From NCBI RefSeq assembly GCF_965638725.1, contig NC_134970.1:439001-503000 (forward strand): 64,000 nt of DNA, written 5' to 3'. The notes beneath the pieces were generated by a model that did not search any database, was not told the origin of the DNA, and saw only the letters and a program-made list of their open reading frames with translations. The DNA is from Aptenodytes patagonicus (Eukaryota > Chordata > Aves > Sphenisciformes > Spheniscidae). The position numbers and the translations under genes were made by a program. Of the stretch, positions 23,668-36,400 are shown one piece after another; position 1 is the stretch's first letter, and the number at the start of each line of letters is the position of its first letter.

Positions 23668-25447
23668 GTACATAACAAAAAGCATGTTATTTTCCCTTTG
23701 AAGTTCAGATACTGAGCTCTACTGGAAGGCAGATACTAGGCTTGGTGATCCTTCACAGCAGTCTGAATTAGTATGCATCAAACCCTATGTTTCTTTGAAA
23801 TCTGCTCTTTCCACTAAGAAGAATACAGTTTGTGCTCAGTGCTTCCTATCCTAGCTCATACTCATCAGGCTGGTTTCTGAAATTCAGACGTGCCCATCCC
23901 AGAGGCAGGTCTGCTTCATCTGCAGGCTTCTTTCTTTCTCCAAGCATTTGTAAGCAGCAGCCGTGCGAGGTGAGGCCAGCCAGCCACCCGAGCAGAGCTC
24001 TGCAGCGGTTTTCATTACTGCTGCATCCCTTGGTGGGCATTTCTCTATCGCAGATGAAACGTGGCTGTAGGGCCCTGTCCAGAGCCAGGGTTTATCAGAG
24101 GAATATCCTCGCTTCCTAGACCCAGGTCAAGTTACACCCAGTGGGACAAATCTGGCAATTAGTATCTTAGTTTAAGACACAGTGGAGATACATATATCAG
24201 ATAATGGAAATATGAAAATTCACACTCACTCGGATTAGGTGTTTCAGGATCTCATATTGCACCACTGTAAATCAGGAGTAACCATCCAGGGTCAGCTGTG
24301 CAGAACTGGTGTAAATCAAAACAGAATTAAATCAATGTGCAATTTGTGTATAACAGTAATATTGCCTTTGGGTGGTGAGCAGTACCAGGCTTTCATTAGC
24401 CTTTCCATGCTAGAACACTGGCATCGTCACATGAGCTATAGCTGTTTGGGCAGGCAGCATATGCCATCTCACACTGCCACGAAGAGCTGGGGATCAGCGA
24501 CCGCTGAGTTTCAGCATAAATGCTTAGCGATCTATCATGTGATTGGTTAGCTCAATGTCTGTATCACCCGCAGCACCTCACAGCATGGTACCAGCTGCCA
24601 CGTCTGACCCAGGGGCAGGAGTTCCTTCTCCAGTTTGTAATTTACATGACTTTGATACACTATTTTTCAGGTGCAGGTGGGAGTTTGAAAGAAAGACTCC
24701 TGTAAAGTTTTTGATAATCAATAGGAAAAAAAGAAAGACATAATTATTGTGATAAAACTCAGAGAAACAAAGGCAGACATGTAAGATGACTCACCTTCTA
24801 AAATATACTTTGAAAACCACTGCCGAGCCCCCAAGACTTTGGAAAAAACCCCCGCGTGAATCATTTCACCCCCCCAGTGCACAGGTCAGGAGCTCTGAAA
24901 GAAAAGAAAAAAAAGCCTCTGATCATCTGTTCCAGTATTTCTGCCACAAGCTGGTGCACAGAGCCAGCAAGCAAATGGTCCCTGTATTTATTTGCCCTTT
25001 TAAGTTTTAGCACTGCTGTCTGCAAATCCCTAGTGCAGCTTAAAAAAAAACCAAACAGAAAAAGTCACAGCTCCTGGAGAGAAGATAATGGGAAATGGTA
25101 TTTGTTGGTTACAACTAATAGCATCATCTTTTCCTTATGTGTTTGTGCATCTTTTAAAAGTAATTTGGGGTTTGTATCCTGTATCGTCAGCTCCGGGTCT
25201 CCGTGCACATGGAGGCCATCCGGGCCAGGAGGGTGTGCGCTGGGCGGTGGAAGCCGAGGGTCACAGCCATGCGCTGCGGCAGAGCCACCTGCCAGCTCCA
25301 TGGGTCCAGGGCCCGTGGACTGCCAGCTCCCCGGTCCATCTACTCTTGAATGTAGATGCTGGGGGAGAAGCTGCTGACCCTCCATCCCTTTTTCACCCTT
25401 GTATCTTCATGGGGGTGAGCTCAGGCTGTGCTGGCATCCTGAGTGGT

Positions 25448-25465
25448 CATCTTCATCTTCATCTT
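25448..25465. repeat. (CATCTT)3 repeat
   Basis: Three exact hexamers, catcttcatcttcatctt. Confidence 0.85.
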
Positions 25466-26026
25466 CAAGAGCGTTCGCAGCTGGGCAGTGGCAAATGGAG
25501 CATTTGCTTTCTAGTTGATCTTCATGCTCTTCTCTGTTTGCTCTAGTGATTAGTAACAGCTTCTGCTGTACTTCAGTGTCTTTCCTGATTGAGTGCTTGA
25601 TGTTAAACTGAAAGCAAGAAAGCTAGGATTGAATTGTCTTTTTGAATGTATAAATTAAGCAATGGGTGACTGGAGCTGTTAACCCAGGAGCACAGAGCTG
25701 TTCAGTGCCTGCTGCCATCTCCCCCGTGCCGCTCCGCAGCTATATGTCCTGGCCCCCTCCCCTCACCACACAGCTCAGGACTGCAGATGGGTGAAGAAAA
25801 GGGTGGGGAATCTGGAATTTCTTTACTAGCCTACACGCATACTGCCCTGCCTGGTATGCCTTGAAAAAACTCTGGTCCAAAAAAGGGGCTTATGCCATAT
25901 TTTGATTACAGCTCAGAATCACAGGTTCTGGTGAAGTTACCAGGAAAACCATCACCAGAGGCGTGTTGCACTAGAAGGACTGACCGGCCTTGGTCCCGGC
26001 CCCTGGCTCCCCACCACAGCGGTGTG

Positions 26027-26047
26027 GGATGGATGGATGGATGGATG
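26027..26047. repeat. (GGAT)5 microsatellite
   Basis: Five GGAT units in a GC-rich intergenic patch. Confidence 0.9.
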
Positions 26048-29000
26048 CCGGTGCCCTTGGGGCTGCGCTCCCTGGGCCGGGCCGCCAGCCTCCTCCTGCG
26101 TTGCAGGCATGGTTCCTTGCCTGTCCAACATGACGACCCTGGGCAGCATCGAGCCTGTTCCACCAGCTGCAGTGCTGTGCTAACATGGCCCAAAAACCTC
26201 ATTTCGGGGTTGGTGGCGTGACTTGGGCCCTTTCTCCATGAGCCAGTGTTGCTCTTTCTTCTCTTTCATTGCTGGAGTCTTAAGGGAAACTTGCTTCTGT
26301 TACATTTCATGTCTTTGGTTGCTCCATATTTGTCAACAGTGAGGAACAAACTGTAAGGACTGCACTTCTTTAATGACCATCGTAATTAAAAAGAGAACAT
26401 GTGCAAATGAATCATTAATTACAGGCTTCTAAGTACTATCCTCCTCACACAGCTGTTTAGAAGGAGAGTTTGTGAGCAGAAGACGAGAATCCCACTTGCT
26501 GTTGCATTTTGTAGTTATTCTGACAATGAACTCTTGCTCTCAGCACAAACCTGTTCCCATTTTTCAGCCCCAAGGTCCTGCTGGCACCTGCCGCAAGAGG
26601 CCTCAGTCTCCCAGGTGTGCTTCAGCCATCCCACCCATTGCCATTTCTTTTGCATTTCTCAATACATCCATCAGCCAGGTTAAGTAAAGTGTCTGTAAAA
26701 AGAAATATAAAATTACAGCGTGTCTTTCCAGACTTTGAAGGGGACTCTGAAAATAATTGGAAATTTCTCTGTTATCTGTGAAAGACAAACTCTGTCTGAT
26801 ATTGTAGAGCAGCATCACCAGTGCAATGCAAAATGGGTCTTTGATGTTGCCAAGTCCCTCTGACATTCAGCATAGGAGCATTTATTTGTTTAAACTATTT
26901 CTCCAGATAAAAACTGCTAACTTTGCTGAGAGCTACGTCATGCCCATAATGAAGAACAGCCATTTATCTTTAAAGATATGCAAAACCAGCCTCTTCCAGA
27001 CTTTTGGGCATGTTTGACTTTCATTGAACTGTTCCTAGTTTCTGACTGTTATCATCCACAACGGATGGTACGCCTTTTCTAATTAAATGAAGGAAAAGTA
27101 TCTCCAGGTTCCTCATGGCACAGTGGTCACTTGAACCTACTCTTGGGAGAGTTTTCATCACATTTTTGGAGTAGCAAACGTTGTCACTGTAACTGCAGGC
27201 AGAACAATGCAAGGAGCATGCTGAGGGCTCTGCCAAAAGCCCATTTCTATTGCAATTTCTGCTTATCTGCTGTTTTATTGGTAATTCACGTGGGGAGGTT
27301 GTATCCATATTATCAATTCCTCAAGGATTTTAGCAAATACGTTTGACATGAGAAACATAGAAGAAACTGTTTTCTTACCTTAAGGTAGCCTGTTTGGAAG
27401 GACAACCTTTCCAGCTTCTTCATTCATTAATTTCTGCTCAGCCCTGATGAAATACAGTCTGTATAATGCAAACCTGTGCGGTGAGTTACTTTACACTGAC
27501 TGGTCTCTTTGGGTGAGGAATTGGGCTGAATTCTTGACCCTATCTCTGCCCCTACTTTGTAACCATCAAAATGCACACTTGTGAAGCGAATGATAAAACC
27601 CAGCTTCTGCCAGCTGGCTTCAAATGGACATGAATGTGCTCTGTGTGCTGCAAGGGCAGACCTGACCCAGAAAGGGCCAGCGCTGATGAGCAGCCATCCC
27701 GTGGACAGCAAGACCCTGTGGCGTGTCACCGACTGTCACTGAGGGGTACCTGCAGGGTTGCAACCCCCCAGCACACAGCAGCCAGGGAGGCCTGGGGCTG
27801 CAGGGGGATGCACCCCTGGAGCAGGCAGGAGTCACGGCCACCCCGGCCCCAGGCACTTCGTTACTGCTGACACTGACAGCATCTGCAAATGGTTGTTTGG
27901 CTTGCTCAGCCTTCCTGCGAGCACCATGCAGCCATCCTGTTCTCTCATTTTCAGTTGTGTTTCATTTGAAATGCCTTTGCCAAGGCAAGGGTGAAGTTCC
28001 ATTTGCCAAATGAGTTTTCACCTACAGAAGTGAAATTCATACATGCTAGAGCATTAATATTAGCCAGCAAAGAGTTTCTGCTTATGTAGGAGAGGAGGGA
28101 ATTGATCTGGGGGGAGGACGGAGCAGTGGAAGTACTATGCCTCCTGTTGTCTCCGGGAGATGTCTATCATTTGTCATTGGAATTTAATAAAACAAGATGG
28201 TGAGATGGACAAGTACTCAAAATGAGGAGTAATAGTTTTGAATTATAATAATAGCCCCCAAGGCAGATGACTAATAATTTATGATCCCATAAGCATGGCA
28301 AAAAAAATGTTTGCTACATCCACTGACTCTCTGGTCTGATTTTCACTCTGAGAAATGTCTCTGGCACTGTGGACATAGCTTCTGTGTAGTCAAATTACCA
28401 GACTGGAAAGACTCAAGTGATTTTGCAATTAGGCAGTATTTCTAAAACAAAAAGGCAACAGCACTAAACTAGGAAACAACAGAAAGCTAAACTGAGAGCA
28501 AACTTTGTCTTCATAGCACATACAGATACTGTTTATTTTTCCTTTCTTGTGAGCAGTCCTCATGATTGTGAATTGATTTACAAAGCAATAAAGTAAATTG
28601 TTCAGTAATTCTTCCTGAGTGGTTAAACACAGGCGTTCAATAAGTTGAAACATGCTGTAGAGCAGATGAGAATACTGCAGAACAGGAGACAGGCAACGTG
28701 GTAAAGGGATGTGAAGAATTTCAAATAATCTCTCCCGTTTGCTTAGACTTGCTTTCTTTTTTCTCCCACCAGTGGCAAGGCCGGGCAGCAAGCTTTGACA
28801 GCCAGGGTTCCTGTCCCTCGCCTAAACCACCACCCACACCATGATACAGAGCACAGCAAGTAAAATGGGACTAAACCAAGTTATTTTTGCACTTGGCCTA
28901 CAGTCTCAGTAATTTGTTGCTGAGTGGCAGTGGCAGCAGCGAGACTTTCCAGTCTAGTTGTTCCTGCGTAAGTAAAGGCAGAAACACGTTTTGTGGTCAA

Positions 29001-32000
29001 ATATGTCTTTGTCTAATATGTCTCCCAAGGTAATGTTTTTTTTGTGGCTTTTACTGTATGGATCTGTTTCCAGAGGAAGAAGGTGGACTGAGACATGAGC
29101 TAGAAGTTTGGTCTGTAAAATAACATGTAAAATAGTTTTTAGTGTGTACAAAGGCTGGAAAAGTGCAAAGATGCTCTGAGTGTCTACAGACAGCACAAGT
29201 GGCCAGGAGAGGGGACATCTGGACCGGCCCCGCTGCACTATCTGTGCCCACTTAGAAGAGCAGCAGCGAAAGAGGTGAGAGGCTTCTTCTGATCTGCGAG
29301 CAGCTCTTTGCTCTTGTGGTCAGCCCAAATCCAGCAGCGTGTTCACAGGTTTCCTGTTCATGTAGAGGTGTTCTTGAGCTGTTAGAAGTTTGTGCAGTGT
29401 GTATCCCAAATTCCTTTTGTCATATATAAAAAATGCCGTTGGTTCCTCAGGGGGGAAAAACTGTTTTTTCCCTGTATTTGAAGTCTCCCTAGAGCTACTT
29501 GCATGAACAGTTTCTTAAGACCCCTTTGTAGCTGCTGCTCATTCCCCCCGTACATCACCATGTTATCTGGAGTGGAGTAGAGAGAACTGCGTTGCCACAA
29601 GTGGGGTTCAGACATAAAGGGGGAAAGATGTTACAGAAATAGGTGACATCCTTGCATGAACACTAGATCTTTATTTCTTATATCATCCTAGTAATAAAGG
29701 TTGAACAAAAGGGTAAAGGGAAATACAGAAACACAACCAATACTAAAAAAAGCTTCCAAACTTTTTTCTTGAACTATCAGCACTCCCTTAATGAAAAAAG
29801 TTTCTAAGGCCCAAACCCTGGAGGAAGATCAAGTTTTGAAAAAATGAAACTTTGCTGGTTCCTTGGCTGTAGAGGCCAAAAATCAAGTTATAACATCCCA
29901 AGTACTAGCTTTGCAAACGCAGCTAAATCAGCCGATCTTTATCAGACAGCTGCGGATTTTGGACACTTCCTCATTGTGGATTTTTCTCTGAGTTAATAAG
30001 TACATTAGTGCTGTTTGTTCCACTGTAATTAAATTAAGTAAATGCAAATATTTTGGTTTCAAGTTAAAATAAAATTTGCTAGCAAGGCAGCCATTTCTCC
30101 TCACATCAAGTTAGCAGAACTGCATACATTGGCCACAGTCTTCAGGTCAACTTCAGTTTCTTTTCCTAAATGTCACAGCATCAGCCTTCACTGATCATCA
30201 TGATTAGCAGAGAAGGGTATTTGTTTGTATTGTTTTTCTGGATAAGATGAATCCTTTGTTCAGTGAAGGACAAATACATCATTTCTCATCACACCTTGTG
30301 TCTTAATTCTCTTTATGTGCCACATGCTATAGAAGCAGAAACTCAATAAAATTATTTTATTTGTAAGTCTTGCCTTGTCTGGTGAAGTACTTCCTCTTGT
30401 GAAAGCAGTAATTGTGTGTTAGGTGATTTTAGATCGTTGCAGTAATCACAGCGGATGCTATAAAATGTGATGATAACAGACCCTCACATGGTATGAAGCA
30501 CTGCAAGGGCAAACTGGGTGATTTGGAGCAGACATTCCTTAGGCCATAAACTCTGCAGTTCTTGGTTGTCCTGGGACAGTCAGCGCATACCCCTTGGGGA
30601 ATTGCTGAGCACTAGTCACAGAAGAAAAAAACATATTTCAAGTGCTTACAGTTCATTGAAACAAAAAGGTGGTAAAACTGCATTAGCTTTCCAGCATAAA
30701 GAGTACTGTAGACTTCTATCGAGGGACACGGCTGTGGACACCCCTTTTCAGGATAACCCATCCTTTCTGGGAATGTTCCAGGTCTTATTATAGGGAAGAG
30801 TTTCTAATAATTCAAAATAATTGACTTACAGCGGTGGATGGTTCAAAAACTGACCGTGAGCCCCCTGAACCTTGACCTGAACTGAACGGAGCCTCAGGTA
30901 TTTGGTGCCATGAATTGGAAGTGCCTCTTGCAGGTTTGCAGATCAAAGCACCTGTAATGCAAGACGTACCCAGAAGAAGCCGCAGCAGTCCCAGCTGGAT
31001 GCAAGGATGGCACTTAACAATCATTAATTGCACTAACCCACCCAAATCCTTTTCTTCTTTAATCCTGGCTTCTTGGGTTTTGGTGTTCTCTGTATAATCT
31101 CTGTCTTTTATCCATTCTTCTTGTTATCTAGGATTTAGTCAAAACATACGTGGGGTTTGACACAAAGCTTCTATTTTTAATCCTTGCTTCACACAGATAA
31201 TCAATTTCCACTCAATACTGGCTGTCACTTGCATTACTGGAAAACTGGATCTCATGCTAGTGAATAACACCCACGCCTAGATGGCTCAAACCCCCTACAC
31301 ATACTTTAAATGCTGAGATTTTGCCATGTCCCTCGGTGAGGGGATAATCAAATCATTGTGTGTTTGTCATTGCCTCAGCACAGCCACTCGAGAAGATTGG
31401 TCACACTAATGGAAACGAGATATACTGTGCAAGTCCAAATATTTCCCTTTCATCTAGAGAGGGATTATAACTCTGAAAAGGAGCTGAGCCTGGCACAAGT
31501 GCCATCCTAGGATTAGTTAAGTTGCTTTCTTGCTCCTCACTTTCCATGCTACGCTTAACTGTATAATAGTAACTCACAGAGAAGTTTAAATTATTACCAA
31601 GCAAAATAAGGAGGACCACCGTAGGGCCACGTCCCATGGGACAGTTTGCCATCGTGGGACTCGTGCTCCTTTGAACCACACTGCAAAGGCAAATTTCACT
31701 CGCCAGGGGAGGATGCCTGCTGCTGTTGGTCCTGCTCAGAACCAGGTGGCTGCTCAAGGGCATGATGTGCTGTGCCAGGCTGATGGCAGTGTGCCGGGGA
31801 GAGTGGTGCTGGGTGGCCAGAGGCACCTCCTGATGCACGGCTGCCGGGCACGCAGGCCGGGGAAGGAGACGCTCACAAACCAAGTACTGGCTGCTGGTCA
31901 CTTTGCAGTCTGCAAGCAGCCACAAATTTTATTTTGAGTACTGCAAGCAAAATAAACACATATGAGCATTCCCAGACCTTCCTCCTCCCCCCCCGCCCCT

Positions 32001-33435
32001 TTCTTTTTAGTTTTAGTCTCACAGTCTCCAATTTCACAGAACAATGACTGACTGCAGGAAGAGTAAGAGACACTGAAGTAATGACTGCTAGTTTAACGAT
32101 GGTGACACCGGGTGAAGTGAAATCCCACATGTCCATTGCATTGCTCATTACAAGGGGTCAGAGGGCTGAGGAACTGTCCCAGCCAAGTGCCCTTCCACCA
32201 ATTTGAGACAAAATAACTTGGTATCTGAGAAAAAAGTGAAAAATGCCGCATGGAAAGTGAGTTTCAGCCATGGTGAAGCTCTGCTCTTTGTGCTGTGAAG
32301 GAAGCTGGGATGGGAAAGGAAGCGACTGTCCCCCCTGCCTGGTGACGGCCCCAGCCATGCCGCAGCTCCCGGCAGCAGGAAGCCCCTTGTCCCAGGGTCG
32401 GCAGGGGGCTGTGGACACAGCCCTTGCTCGGGGAGGCAACTGCTCCCGAGCGTGCTTGAGAAGTCAGCCCACATACCAGTGTGTCGTGTCTGTAGCTGCC
32501 CTGCTGTGCCTGAAGCTTTTGCAGAACTGTTGCTGTTGAAACCAAGCACCGAGCACTGCATCCCAGTGCTGTGACTGGTGCTCACCAGTGTCAAAGGTCT
32601 GTAATGAATCGTCTCTCTGATGTCCCCTCTTTGAACAGTCCACGGCCTCCAACCATTCATGATATCAGGCAGTCAGATGCTCGGCAAAGTGCCCTGAGGC
32701 TATGCTGTTGGGAATGTCAGCAGCAGCTACTGGCCTCTCAGAAAAGCCTTCACCTTCGCTGCACTTAGCACAGAGCTGCCTTTTCAAACAAATCAAGAGC
32801 GTTGTCCTTGACAAAGGTATTGCTGGGATGAAATGGGCTGTTCTGCTGCTCCGCTCAGTAAATGGCCCAGTTCAGCTGGTGCTCTGAAGATGGGAGGATG
32901 ATTGCATCGCTTTGAGCAGAGTTCAGTCCGAAGTTGAACCCCAAATCTTTCCTAGTGTGCATCAGATGGCTTGCTCAGCATCACTGCTGGCAGCAGAGAA
33001 GCACTGCCCGCAGCTCGTACAAGCCGTGTCTCCCTTCCACCCTCCCTGCCAGCTGGGAGTCCCATGTCACTGCAGGGAAGTGGTGGGTCTTTAAACATAT
33101 TTGCCTTTTCAGTTGAGGAGCATACACAGGTTCCTCTGGAGCTCTTCTCCGATATTGGCTTCCAAGTTGTTTGCATTATTGTGTGATTTTTTTCATACAT
33201 CAGCAATGCATGGTCTGGCAAAGAGAAGAATCTTGTAATAACAATTTATATTTATTCTCCAAAAGTGGCCTTCAATTTCTAATTATGGAATGCTACTCAC
33301 AGGTAGGCAAATCACAAAAAAAAAAAAGGCCAGTGAGGAAGAAGACAACTGGGGTTTTATAGGGTTGTACATGCTCTGTAATTATCTTAGGAAAAAAATC
33401 TAAGAAATAAATTTAAACTCAGTACTGATGTTGAA

Positions 33436-33454
33436 TGTGTGTGTGTGTGTGTGT
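33436..33454. repeat. (TG)n microsatellite
   Basis: Nineteen bases of alternating TG in the SYT6-OLFML3 intergenic region. Confidence 0.95.
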
Positions 33455-36400
33455 CACAGCTGCCATATTAAGGCTGGTTATGTGTCCTCACCTTTTGCAG
33501 CTGTGGATCATTTATTCTATAGGAAGTTTTTGTGCAAATTTGAACAAGACTCACAAACTCCACAGGGATGCCAGGAGCCAGAGGGAGGGACTGACAGACT
33601 GGGGTATTTGGAATCTGGATCACAAATCACTTAACTCCTCACTGAAGCCATTAGGATGCTGGAACCGGCAGACAGGGCAGGCACGGGGCACACGGGATGT
33701 TCAGTATTCCTGGATCACTCGGCGGTTGCCTCCGACGGTGACAGCATCGGCTGCTCCAAAGGGTAACTCAGTGGCGACAGACATGGGTTTCTGGGCACGT
33801 GGGCAACTCGAGGGGACCTGTGCCTGCCATGGGCTCAGCGGGAACTCTCTAGCAGGAGCAGCTTTGTGTGCTTTGTTTTAAATTTTATTCTATTTCTTTC
33901 AAAATCTTTTATTTACATGTAATTCTTGAGTAGCATATAAAGAGTATGTAATCACATATACTCAATCCCATACACATGCCAATCCTGCTTCAGTCTTTAG
34001 TCCAAGTATCTTCAGTCCAGATACTTTTGTCTTCACTTATGAGGGAATAAATTAGACAGCAAATTACAGCTCATTTGAGAAAAGTTCAGCCCCGTTCCTT
34101 GAGTTCCTTATCTCAGTTCTCTATTTGTTCTTCATTTTTTCTACTTTTGTTATTTGCCCTCTTAATCGTCTCTCTAATCTAGCAGTCCTAGACTTCTCAG
34201 TCTCATTTTGCTAGAGTTTTTCTCCCCCAGGGCCCTGATCATTCTTCCTGCCATTATGATTATATATATCAGTACAGTTGCGCACTTATTTAAATGCCGG
34301 ATCAGGGATCTAATTTCTAGTTATAATGCATCATGCAAGGATGACCTCCCTGGGACTAGAAACGCTGTCATTTATACAGAGTCACAGCTCTTAGATGCAC
34401 AAAACTGATTGCTTTACTCTCTTTGGTCTCTGCTTACACAGCTGCTGCTGGGGTGTACGGGGCTGGGGTGCATGGCCCAGGCAGCAGCCGTCCCACACCA
34501 GCTCCAGCCAGTGCTGGTCCTGGTGACCTCCAGCACGCCGTGCCCAGGAAACCTGGGTTATGTTAGCTTCAGCATGGTGGGGACCCCGCGGAGGACAGGC
34601 TTTTGGGTGATGTCTCTCCACTTTGCAGGAGCAGCACCAGTCGCTGTCGGAGCTGCCTGTTGCTCACCTGCCCTCTGGGAGGACACAGTCCCGAGACACT
34701 TCATCTTGGAGCAAAGATCTCATGCTGAATGCAAATACACTCAGCACTTGGGCACTACGAACAGACAGGGAAGAGGTTTTTTTTTTTCCTTTCATGCTTG
34801 TGGTTTGTTTTTTTTTTTTTAAATGTCTCCACAGCAAAAAACAGCTAGTCTTCATTTTGCAATAAAAGGTAAAATAGCCTGCTTTTTTTGCCAGGGTGAG
34901 CATCACCTCAAAATCAGGGTTGTCAAGAGGCCAGTGCTGCAGGTGAGCCTGGGAGAAGTGGAGTTTGGCTCTTCTTTGCAGATGCATGGGCTTAGAAAAT
35001 CTGAATCTTACTCCACGTGCATCCCGGTAGCTCTGCAGTCAGCCTTCAGTGGCAATGCTACTTGAATATTCAAGAAGTTTTTTTTTTTTCCCTGGACTTT
35101 TCTCAAAGACAATTTGTAATTACATTTTACAGCTTTTTATATATATTTTAAGACAGTGCATTAGTCATGCAAATATAATTATGTATGTTATGTTTCCATG
35201 TCATTTGTAATTAAAAACATGGAATTTAAAGCACATACATTTCAAAAATCCAGTGTAGGCTTCTATTAAAAATGCAGTTCATTAAAGCTAATAAAGCACC
35301 TCAGAATGGGTCAAGGCAAATCCAGAGCATGTTCCGTTGCCGTGGGAACAGCTGGCACCAAAGCCAAGTGCAGACGCGGTAACCTGCAGCATCAGAAATA
35401 AAAGGCAAAAAAAATGATTAGGAGAGAAAGCCCCCTCAAAACCCAGAGCGGCAGTTTCCCGGCTCCTCAATGTCTGTGGGTGCCAGATACACTGAGATCC
35501 CCGTGGCCCTTCCTGGGGCTGGAGGAGTTGTTGGGATGCCGACCCCACCGTGGGCTCCGGGCAGGATGGGGGTTACAGTGCTGCGCCCCCACGGAGGCGT
35601 CCCGTGGGGACAGGGTGCGTGGCAGCCAGGAGGGGCTGCAGGCGCAGGACATCGGCTGTTTGCTGGGGCAGCGGCGCCGGAGGCACTGCCAGACCCCAGG
35701 CAGGCAGAGAAACGTCCCATGGCAAAGCAGTGACCGGGAAATGTGACCCAGTCATCAAATTCACATATGCAAATACTTTCTGGATTGTTAATTGCTTCCA
35801 AAGTGGAAGACTTTCTCTTAATCTGCCATTAGCAGCTGCGCATCCCTCTCCATTTCAAATTGCCTTAGAAGGTGAGGGTTTCTTCGCTGCCATCAGGGAC
35901 AGAGTGGAAGAGCAGTACTTTTTTAATTAAGTCAGTTTGCTGGTGTTACTCTTGGATAGCTTACATAAATGAAGGAGGAGTTTGCTCATTGCACTGCTGA
36001 TTTCCTCCTGATGCCCATGACCACCCTGCCTACCGCTCCAGCCGCGGATGCCCCACCAAGTCTCCCCCTCCCAGCTCTGGCAGTCTCGCTCTCTGTGCCA
36101 GCCCGCTGGTGGCTTTGGTCCCGCAGGACTGGTTCCATTCCACAGGACCCCGCCCAGCTCGGCGCTGCACAGCGGTGCATGTTGCAAACTCCCTTGAGCA
36201 CGTCTGCTCTGAAGGCTGCTGTACCAGGTACAGCGATCCAGTGCTTGCTGTTGGGTACGGCCCCTGCCTGCTGGAGATGAATTAATGTGGTTTTTCTAGG
36301 ACATAATAGTTACAGAAACCAGGAGGACCTTTCTGCCTGTTGCATAACTAATTGCTGCACGCTGTGCAGATTCTGCAGGGCTGCTGAGCCACTCCGCCCG

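Noticed and set aside
24786-25010. Frame containing EPPRL, considered as the missing SYT6 tail
   Set aside because: No usable acceptor, the residues do not match beyond PRL, and the frame does not stop after it.
25190-25350. In-phase GC-rich segment after a cag acceptor, reading LRVSVHMEAIRARR
   Set aside because: Arg/Cys-rich translation typical of GC-rich non-coding DNA, with no family resemblance; overlapping frames are open on both strands.
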